From NCBI GenBank assembly GCA_015179125.1, contig WHVA01000353.1, positions 1 through 64,000 on the forward strand: a DNA stretch of 64,000 bases, in the 5' to 3' direction. Position 1 is the first letter of the stretch. Each line of letters starts with the position of its first letter. This stretch comes from Gautieria morchelliformis. Its lineage: Eukaryota; Basidiomycota; Agaricomycetes; Gomphales; Gomphaceae. A program made the position numbers and the translations under genes. This document shows, piece after piece, positions 55,641-64,000 of this stretch. The notes beneath the pieces were generated by a model that saw nothing but the letters and a program-made list of their open reading frames with translations, did not search any database and was not told the origin of the DNA.

Positions 55641-55870
55641 TGATGGCGACAACTTTGAAATACCGCCAAGACCACCAAGACGAAGAATGGGCCAGGTGTG
55701 GGCTGTATTTTGCCACTATTAATCACGGAGTCTGTACAAAGAGAGGATGCTTACCCCCGTTAGAAGGTTCACCATGTTCAAAGGGGAGAAGACTTATGAG
55801 GATGATGCGAGTACATCACCCCGCGATATGTCAGAAATACTCTCTAACCCACAATCAAGTACCCCTAGTG
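55640..55870 (-). pseudogene. DUF6533-like gene 3' fragment (copy 3, inverted)
   Basis: Reverse complement of the 3' part of the other two copies (about 3430-3620 and 49410-49610), with shared words such as GGTGAACCTTCTAACGGGGG on the minus strand. Joined tail to tail with the E2 fragment at the same place as in the 49.6 kb copy. Confidence 0.6.
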
Positions 55871-56001
55871 CAGCTCAGACACATGGCCAGGTAGATGAAT
55901 GCTGGGATGTCGATCATCGCACTCCTGATTTGATCCTGAAGCTTTAATACCTTGAATTCAGCAATCTAATACACCAGTCGCGATATGCTAGGGCCTCACA
56001 G

Positions 56002-58342
56002 TCACCGAGCCTTCGCTTTCGATTTTTGCTATCCCTCTTCCTGCCAATTAACCCACCTAAACGATTTACCGTGACCTCTCCTGACTTAACTTCTTTGACG
56101 ATTGTCGTTCGTCCTTGTTTTGTCGGACGAGTGTTATCACCTGGACCAGAAGACGGAATCCGCCTCTTTTTGGCCGGAAAGAGCTTCTCCTCTCGCTGTT
56201 TTCACTGAGACTCAGCGAATGATGGTAAAATAACAAATAGACCAGCTATACCGTAAGACTTACCTGTCGACTCCCTCCCGCTCTGCGCGGCGGCGCACGA
56301 CCTGGATATTCTCGATCGAAAACTCAAGAACAAGGGAACGTCCAACCTTCTTTGCCTTGTCTTCTTCAAGCTCTTGCAGTTGATCCCCTATCCGCCGCAC
56401 CCTCGTTTCTTCCTCATCATTCATTTTCTTCCCATGCCTTCTTCTCAATATCCTGCAACTCCTCCTTCCACCATCCCCGCATCAGCCCTTCCACACCAGG
56501 GTGGTTATTTGCCCAGCGGATAACCCTCAGCGCATCCGCATGCGACATCATCTCCAAGAATCCACAACCCTTTGCCAGTGATAGGGTCAATCCGATCACA
56601 AATACTCACGATTTTGGCCTGCCGTACAGCTGTCTGTCGCTCACCACGCTTCCGCTTCCACTTCTGCGGAGACAATTCGGCATCCAACCCTGCAGTATCA
56701 TTAACATCTATCTCCTCAATTCGTCTGCAATTAACCCTTCCCGGACACCGCTCTTGACTTCCTCTTCAAATATGCGCACGGCATACACCGCCAGTCGTTT
56801 CAGGGTACGCTCCGTGACGAACGGCGGGAACTGACGCACATTTATACGAGCCTTGGACACGTATGATGAGGGGTTAGATCTCATCAACGTAAGCCGTGCT
56901 GAACACGTTTTTCAAGTTCTGCCGCAGAAAGCGTAGATGCTGCAGGGGTGTCGGGGAATATTACTGTCCACACTTCGAATCAACGTATTTATGCCAATAT
57001 CTCACGGGTACTCACCTCCCGCACGCATCAGGTAAAGGTTTCGTTTGTCCTGCTTCTCGCGCTGTTTTTAGCCCAGTTCACGCAATCGGTCAGTTTCTTC
57101 ACGAGTGACCGCTCGCGTTACGTCCAACGTCCGACCTTGCATTACAAGGCTCCGTGCAAGGGACGAGGATGGATCCGGTGTCAGAATTGACGTAAGTAAG
57201 AACGGATTTTTTTTAGCGGCTGTTGTGACCTCAGCGTAATTTAGCAGTGAAGCGACATTGAACTCATACGCCCGCCCGCCTGTGTACCGCCCGTCTCTGC
57301 GGTTAATAGCCCGGCCTGTTGTATCGCCCTATCCGCATCGTCCTTGTTCCAGAAGCATACAAAGGCAGTGCCTCGTGATCTTGCAGCGTCCAGTGTGATG
57401 CGAAATCTACCAATAAATGGTGAGAAACGAGGATGATATCCATACAATGACGTACAACGTCCTTAACATATCCTCCGTAGTAGTAAACGGTACGTTACGA
57501 ATAAAAGGGGCATTCCCTGGCTCGGGAGGCGGCGGCAGCGGTCGATCCGGGGCGTCATCATTGTCAATGTCATCGTTGTCCCTGTCATCACTGCCCGATT
57601 CCTATTCGCCTTCGCTCTCCGAATGCTTGCGAACTCCAACATTCTCAGCTCCACTCTCATTATCATCCTGACCCATACCGCCCGAACCAGCATCAATACC
57701 CTCCCCGACGTCATCTTCCACTGTCGTCCGCTTCTCCTCTTCCCACCGCTCTTTGCTCAATGCCCAGCCTACCGCGATGGCACGCTCTTTCCCGTTACCT
57801 TGTGGATCTTCATCATCATTACCACCCATTGTCGCACCATTGGCTCCTTCAACTGCTTTTTCAGCATCCTTTTTGCTCATCATCCACACAAATGCGAATC
57901 CTTTGGCTCGTGGCCGGCCCACTTCTTCCTCAGGCTTTCCCACCGGGAGCGTAATCGAGTGGAAGGGTCCATAAGAAGAAATAAGCGACGGAGATCATGC
58001 TCCACAGTCTAGGAAACGTCAAACTGGTGTAAGAGGACAGAGTAAGTTGCCGCTCCTCCCTGATCGCAAACGAGACGTATCCAACACCCTTGGACTTGCG
58101 GGTCTCTTTGTCAAGCACGACGAATGCTGAGCGACCTGGAGCAATGTCAGAAAATAGGGTCTGAAGGTCAACAGAGGTTGCATTATTGGGAAGATTAGAG
58201 ACAAGTAAGGTAGATCTGAAATACTTGAATTTGGTGTACATTTTTAACAAGGAGTAAGCACGAACCCTTTGATTTGCTGTGCTGCATTGCTAGGTGGAGG
58301 CAAGGGATCCTCGTCTTCTCGCTGTTTACGTTTTCCACCCAT
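56002..58342 (-). pseudogene. NOP4-like copy C, pseudogene with internal deletion
   Basis: Start ATG at 58342 (MGGKRKQREDEDPLPPPSN), TGA at 56002-56004, so both ends are present. RRM1 breaks off after GVGYVSFAIREER and jumps directly into the intron before the RRM2 exon (junction near 58045): the end of RRM1 and the whole inter-RRM exon are gone. Further lesions: TAG in the acidic linker near 57604, deletions in RRM3, and frameshifts in RRM4 and the basic tail. It shares the TAG and RRM3 deletions with copy B. Confidence 0.88.
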
Positions 58343-58518
58343 GATTCTCAACATAAACCAGAGGATCAGCACAGACGAGTTCAGCCGCCGTGACGCCGGT
58401 CGGAGTTTCAAGTTCCATAGTTGATCGACAGCCATGTATGATCGATCCTTTGCAACGTTAAGACGAAGTTGTCATATTCAGGAACAAATTTATTTTATTT
58501 TTTATTTTATTTTTTATG

Positions 58519-59044
58519 TCATTTTATTCGACCGCAGGTAAACCTATGATGGTTGCTGAGCACATTGTACCTACAAAGGGCGGGCCTTCCTCCTTGCTCC
58601 CTGAGGCTCCCGCCCGCTGCGTTCTCGAGTGGGCAGTGGCACCGGTGACGAACCTTCTCCCCCGCCGGCCCGACTCCCTCGGAGTCGTTTACCGCCCCCC
58701 TCTGTTGTGAGACAAGGTACTCCCACTCTCCGCTTGGTTATTTCGACCCATGCTATTGGTCTGTCATGCTAAGTGCTCGGCCGCCGAAGCAGGCCTGCAC
58801 GACATGTGGGAGCGCCGCAGCCATAAGAATAAGAGAGAAAAGGTCCGGTGTATGTTGCTGCGCCGTGTTGCCTTGACATTCGATCCTGATCCTGATCCCG
58901 CATTCCTTGCTACGTTGAGTCTTATCACGTCGTCGCTCGAGCTGGGTGAGTTGGTGTATCCGCAGGTGTGGTGCTGTCTTGTTGTCCTTGTTGGTCGTGA
59001 CCGTGATCGTGGCCGCCGGTCCTGTCTGTGAGTGTGTGACCTCA
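58519..59044 (-). other. LINE-2 3' untranslated region
   Basis: Between the ORF2 stop and the A-rich tail; no convincing gene. A stretch at about 58765-58840 resembles part of repeat Y (GTGCTCGGC...GAAGCAG...GCACGAC), which may reflect a shared 3' region. Confidence 0.5.
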
Positions 59045-62000
59045 TCACTTGATAGGCATGCGAGGGGTAACATCACCGAAAGTGCCCTCCAGCCGCTTTG
59101 TCTCTGCCATGTATGATAGGAGTGCTGTTAATCCCTTGGTGCTCCCTAGGAGCACCTTCGCCGACTTGGATCTGCGTCCCAATTTTTGATGAAGTTTGTG
59201 CCTGGCGTGCTCGTGAGTGCGGCAGTCGAACAGGAAGTGATGCACTGTTTCATCGGCCGATGTGCACGCTGGGCATAGAGGCGACGCAGCCCTCTTGATC
59301 CTGTGGAGGTGGCTGTTGAGGGGGATGTGACCCGTCCGCAGTTGCGTTATCAGGCTTGTTTGAGCCCGGGTGAAGCCAGTTACCAATTCGTAGTAGCTCT
59401 TGGAAGGGAGACCCCCATCTATCTTTTCCATCCTAGCAAAGTGAGGCGAAGCCATCCACTGCCTTCGCCATTCCTGTCTCTGATCTGCGTGGAAGCACTG
59501 TCGTGCAGCAGCAACACTGCGTGGCAACTGTTCTGATGTTAGGAAGGCTGGGAGCTCACTTTGCGGGCTGCTTTCCCATTTGGCCGCTCTTCTTGCTTCT
59601 GTGTCCACCGCTTCGTTCCCTTCCACATCATCGTGTCCAGAGATCCACGTTATCTTGAGCTTGACTCTGCGCCTTCTCGTTGGCCTAGCCACCCTGTTAG
59701 CCATGTCGTTGGCACACTCTAAGATGTGTTGGGCTGGCCTGGACTGTACGTGGCTGATGGATTGTATGATGGCCTGGTTGTCCAGCAGGACTGTCGCCTC
59801 CTTGACCCCTTTCTCCCTTGACAGGAGTTCCAGGGCCAGCACAACGCCAATCGCTTCTGCCTCGTATGTCGTATGGTCAGCTAGCGAGCCCAAGTGATAT
59901 CTCACCGCTCTGGCCCTCTGTCCTCCCTTGTATAGGACCGCTGCGGCTCCTGCTCCCTGCTCTAGACCGGACCCATCTGTGTAGACCTTGGCATCCACAG
60001 CGTCGTTCGTGTCGTCCTCCTTGGACTCCTCCCTGGTGGGTGCGATCTCTGTGGTAAACAGCTGGGCTGTCTCGGGCGGCTGCAGGGCTGGCTCGATCTT
60101 CTCGTAGGTGTCCGGTGTGAGGTGGAAGGCATGGAGAAGCTGGTGCAGTGAGGAGGGGTGTCGTTTGACAAGGCGCCTGGCGCACGTGCACGCCGGCCGG
60201 TGTAGCGGGTGGGTCTTCGGTAGCGTGATGAGTCGGAGGGCCGCCCGGTGGCACACTTCTCGCATCAGCAGTTCGACGGGCAGGATATTGGCATGGGCTT
60301 CCAGGACATCCGTTGCTGTGGTCCTCATCGCGCCAGTAATTGCCACAGTAGCTATCCTCTGTACCGAAGTTAGTTTTCTCGCCACTCCTACTGACCCTTT
60401 GGCCTTTTTTCCGCCCTCCTGTCTCCTCACCGGGGTGAACCAAACGTCTGCGGCATATGTAAACTTGGGGATGGCTACTGCTCGGTACAACTGTCTCATG
60501 AGATCAGCGCGCACCCCTGTCGACGGCTTAGACAGCCTGCGGAAAAGTAGGGTCCACTTAACGGCTTTAGCCACAGCTTTCTCCACTTGTATGTTCCATC
60601 TCAGCTCCTCATCCAGGAAAATGCCTAGGAACTTGTGGGCCTTCGCCGGCTCAATTTCTGTGTCTTCATAGAGGAAGCTGGGCCTTGCCAGCGGCCTTGT
60701 CTTCCCTGCACGTGCTGGATCCGGTACCCTCTTCCTCGAGAAGCAGACCACCGCGAACTTCGTCTTCTCAAATCTCGAGTTGTGGGTGATTGCCCACTCC
60801 TTTGCACCCCCTGGCTTCAATAGCATCTCCCTGAGGCTGTCGTAAGCCTCCTCGTAAGTGTCCCCTTCCGCGTATAGATTTGTGTCGTCCACGAAGGCAA
60901 CCGCGGCCTGTCCTTTCCTGTCTGGAATGTCCAGGAGGTCAGCATTGTAGTACAGATAGAGTATCATAGATAACGGGTCCCCCTGCCCTATGCCATTATC
61001 TATCTCCACCCAGTCGGATGTGTAGTCATCAAATCGTAGCTTCGTGCACCTGTTTGCCAGCATCCTTTCTACGAATAGGACATACTCTTCCGGGATCCGC
61101 CGCTTGCGCATGTTATGCAGGAGCCGGTCCGTGACTGCATTTGGGAAAGCACCCTTTATATCTAGGAACAACATCACCGCTACCTTTTTCCGTCGCCAGG
61201 CCCCTTTGATTCTGTTGACTACCAGGTGCAGGGAGTCTGTCGTGGTGCGCCCAGGCCTCCCCCGAAGTGGTTCGCGGGTAGTAGACGGTGTTTCTCTGTC
61301 ATGTACACCAGGTCTTCTGACACTATTGCTGTCAACAGTTTGCCAATGGTGTTGAGGAGCGCTATTGGTTGGTAGGCCTTAGGCATGTCGTAGCTGGCCT
61401 TGCCTGGCTTCCGGAGGACGATCGTAATCCATGTCCTCCAGTTATTGCTGTATCTTTGCAGCGCGAAAGTGGCACGGAAGATGTAGAGAAGGTACTCAGC
61501 GATCAGGTCCACCGACTCTTTCAATACAACGTTTGGGATGCCATCATCGCCTGGGGCCTTGTGGGGCTTAAGCCTGGCTATTTGCCTCCTGATCTGCTCC
61601 TCGTGCAACTGAAATCCGTATGCGACCCTTTTCGGGTAACGGTAGTGTGGCGGGACCTGCGTCTCCTGGGGTTTCAGCGGGAAGAAGGTGTCGGCCAGGA
61701 GCTTGCTCTTTTCCATGTTCGTCTCGGCCGACCACTCCGCCCCGTCCATGCTGCTGCCTCTCAGTGTCGGCACCCTGGACTTTCCGCCATCCGACGCAGG
61801 GTTGGATAGGTACCTGTTCGCCGACCATAGCATGTGATCGTTGATGTCCTCCAGGTAGTCCGCCCAATGCTGTGCCTTGGCTCTTTTTATCGCCTCTCCG
61901 TATTCGATGCTGATTCTGCGATGTTCCTGGTGGGAGGGGTGGTCAGCAATCGCGCGATGGCGGTATGATTCATTATTAATTTTGTTCTTATCCTTCTTGA

Positions 62001-63004
62001 GTGCTGTGAGCTCCCTGTTCCACCACCGGCGCGAGTGCGGCACCGGTTTGGATAGCGGTACAACGTCGCTGATCGTTTCCTGGATGGCAGATGTCAGCGC
62101 GCTGACAGCCTTGTTGAACTCATCTATCGTGTCCAGCTCCTTCGGTCCTGGCACTACCTCAAGCTGTTCCACCAGTCTCTCCCTGAACAGCTCCCAGTCG
62201 ACCATTTTGAAGTTCCGGAATGGGGTCGGCGGGTTGTGCATCGCCTCTAGGTCTAGCACCGTGAGTATTGGCACATGGTCCATACCCGGCCCCCTCATCC
62301 CGGGGCTCGTGTCGCACGTGATAACTGTTTCGGCCACATTGTCAGTGCAGAACAAGTTATCTACCCGTGTCCAGTTCTTAGTGGCCATTGACTGTAGGGT
62401 TGGTGTCCGTTTCGGTAGTGTCATTACCATGTTGTAGTCTGCTATTAACGATATGAGTTCCTCTGCGTCCCTGGTCACTGCCGCCATGAACAGGTGGTGG
62501 TTTCGCTCCTCGTCCCACATTGCATGATGCCTGTTGAAGTCGCCGCACCATAACATGGAGTCCGGTTTCCAGTTGGATGAGGTTACGGCGTTCCTTGTTG
62601 ATGAAGCGGTCGAGCGTCTTGAGAGTGTCGGAATGGTCGCAGTCGTTGTATATATTGAAGATGGTGATTTTGCCTCGGGAGTGTCGAATCTGGATCACGG
62701 TAACATCATTCGTGCCCTCAAAGGAAACCTGGGACCACAGGTTGGTGTCCAGGCTAGCGTTGACTAGAATAACTGATCTTTTTACGGAGCCATCAGCGAG
62801 GTGAGAAGTGGGATAGATTACGCGCCAATTGTGATTTGCCCTGGTATTGCCCAGAGTGTCGATATAAGGTTCTTGCAATAGTATGATGTCCCATTCCCTG
62901 TGTAGTGCCGAGTTGATGAGGTCGTAGTGCGCCTGATCGGACTTGTTGAGATTTTGTTGGTAGACCCTCAGTCTCTTTGGCATGGGCTCTGTGGTGTAAG
63001 ACAT
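59045..63004 (-). pseudogene. LINE-2 ORF2: endonuclease, reverse transcriptase, RNase H, knuckle
   Basis: Performs target-primed reverse transcription. Endonuclease: VYQQNLNKSDQAHYDL, DIILLQEPYID, then after a frameshift near 62560 MLWCGDFNRHHAMWD and DHVPILTVLD. RT: APGDDGIPNVVLKE, KAYQPIALLNTIGKL, then a one-base loss near 61258 (in the HFGG-RPGR motif), LFLDIKGAFPNAVTD, IGQGDPLSMILY and AFVDDTNLYAEGD. RNase H: KVYTDGSGLEQGAGAAAVLY, YEAEAIGVVLALELL, LLDNQAIIQS, ISGHDDVEGNEAVD, so all catalytic acids and the His are present. C-terminal knuckle: CPACTSADETVHHFLFDC. The last 710 codons are one clean frame. Two single-base shifts are the only damage I see. Confidence 0.9.
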
Positions 63005-64000
63005 CAGGTTCGGCCCGTCGAGGGCAGCCCGTTATCACTGTTCGCGTCTCCCCATATGACATTGGGGCCTAGTTCGGTTCTGTTGGTCGAGGTGACAGGG
63101 CTGGCCCGCTGGCGAGGGGACCGAGGGCGTGTCCCACCGAGCTCCAGTGGTTCACGCTGGGTGCGCTGGAAATGGAGTGTCGACTGTTTGTACTTACCTT
63201 TGCGGTGGGTGGCTGTCTGCCATCCGTCGTCATCAGCGATAGGCGGGCCTGGCGCCGACCAGTATGGTGGGAGGACGGGTATTGGTGGCTGTGACATGTG
63301 CGTCCACGGCTCCTCCGTAGGGAAGTACGGCATTTGATTTTCAGGGAGCCTGGCGGTGATTTCCTCGCACTTGCGAGCGAAGGTGGGGCACGCTCTGTCC
63401 CAGCTGGCATGGCCATCCAGCCTGCAGGATGTGCAGCGCAGCTTCCCCACCTGAGTGCAGGCCGCGGTCTTGTGTCGTTCCCCACAGGCGCCGCACGTGT
63501 CGAAGGGTTGCGGGCACGTGTACGAAAGGTGGCTCCACCCCTGACATTTCAGGCATCTGGTGGGTTCCTTTTTGCACTTTTCCGCGTACACCCGTTTCTG
63601 GCAGATTATCAGTCCGCTGGCCAGGACTTTGTTGGCGACCTCCAGGCTGGTGAACGTAACCAGTGCGTGGCCGCAGGTCTGACCCGCTGCTCGATGGTGC
63701 GCGGGCTTTAGCCACCTCGCTTTGTCAATCGCGCCGCACAGAAGTTTGTTGTAGCCCTCTATGGCCCTTAGCTTCTCGCCCCTATCCGGCCTGAAGTGGA
63801 GTGGGATGAACTGCAGCACGATCGGGAATAGTTGCGTTTTCATCCTGGCGTCCGGTGCTAGCGCGTTTGTGAAATGTATCCTTCGTTGTGCCTCATTAAC
63901 CCACTGCGCCGAGCTCTCGCTTTCAAATTCGAAGAGTATTCCTCCGTTATTCAGTCGCCTCGCGCTGACGATCGTGTGACCGGCAGAATCGCTAATGCTA
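63004..64000 (-). CDS. LINE-2 ORF1 (gag-like), N-terminus beyond the window
   Basis: Open from the window edge to the TGA at 63006-63004. The left-out start lies past 64000; an ATG at 63843 is internal. It has an RRM-like part (ALVTFTSLEVANKVLASGLI) followed by three knuckles: CLKCQGWSHLSYTC, CGACGERHKTAAC and CTSCRLDGHASWDRAC. A basic, Pro-rich tail follows. This is the RNA-binding partner of the ORF2 protein. The stop overlaps the ORF2 start by one base (TGATG). Confidence 0.88.
   Translation of the reverse strand, partial: SISDSAGHTIVSARRLNNGGILFEFESESSAQWVNEAQRRIHFTNALAPDARMKTQLFPIVLQFIPLHFRPDRGEKLRAIEGYNKLLCGAIDKARWLKPAHHRAAGQTCGHALVTFTSLEVANKVLASGLIICQKRVYAEKCKKEPTRCLKCQGWSHLSYTCPQPFDTCGACGERHKTAACTQVGKLRCTSCRLDGHASWDRACPTFARKCEEITARLPENQMPYFPTEEPWTHMSQPPIPVLPPYWSAPGPPIADDDGWQTATHRKGKYKQSTLHFQRTQREPLELGGTRPRSPRQRASPVTSTNRTELGPNVIWGDANSDNGLPSTGRT

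Larger units (their letters stand above)
58486..64000 (-). mobile_element. LINE-2: well-preserved non-LTR retrotransposon, cut by the window end
   Basis: Minus strand: ORF1 (63004 to beyond 64000), ORF2 with AP-type endonuclease, RT, RNase H and C-terminal knuckle (63004-59045), a 3' untranslated region of about 530 bases, and an A-rich tail made of AAAATA-like units (58489-58517 as T-rich on the plus strand). Only two single-base frameshifts are seen. It is inserted just upstream of NOP4 copy C; the matching region beside copy A (near 39230) is uninterrupted. Confidence 0.92.

Overview
This is a 64 kb piece of a fungal nuclear genome, most likely a mushroom-forming basidiomycete (Agaricomycetes). 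The support is indirect: spliced genes with 46-66 base introns, a DUF6533-like membrane protein, chromodomain Ty3/Gypsy elements, a BED-finger hAT transposon and two LINEs of the type common in these fungi. I see no tRNA, rRNA or CRISPR. Most of the window is mobile or duplicated DNA. Only two host genes look whole: a nucleoporin of the NUP57/NUP54 family (8810-10167, plus strand) and a four-RRM ribosome-biogenesis protein of the NOP4/RBM28 family (36109-39069, minus strand). For each, my splice model gives an exact multiple of three.

Layout, left to right. 1-2190: no recognised gene. 2200-3640: decayed DUF6533-like gene. 3896-8300: broken LINE (LINE-1, minus), then the nucleoporin gene. 10.3-30 kb: a transposon nest. 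A 3.9 kb CACTG-ended DNA transposon (10430-14363) sits in a repeat fragment. Beside it is a complete-looking Gypsy element (14399-24444) whose gag is split by a TA-flanked foldback element and which carries an extra reading frame after integrase. A second, older, inverted Gypsy element follows (24445 to about 29830), its integrase split by another insertion. 30563-34360: hAT transposon with a perfect 8 bp target duplication but several nonsense codons. 34.4-58.4 kb: a cluster of segmental duplications. It holds three copies plus one inverted piece of the NOP4 gene, two copies of an unknown gene (U), further pieces of the DUF6533-like gene, two copies of an E2 ubiquitin-conjugating-enzyme fragment, and two repeat families I call X and Y. 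58486-64000: a second, much better preserved LINE (LINE-2, minus), running off the window.

The most unusual structures are four. First, a run of eight inverted duplications (arms up to 45 bp, two of them perfect at 30-31 bp) in one X copy (40249-41150), each present as a single arm or absent in the sister copy. Second, a tail of about 250-300 bp with a terminal hairpin shared by LINE-1 and the X elements, which suggests an autonomous/non-autonomous pair. Third, the extra reading frame of the first Gypsy element. Fourth, many CGA-to-TGA and other CpG transitions across unrelated elements, which suggests CpG-directed mutation at this locus.
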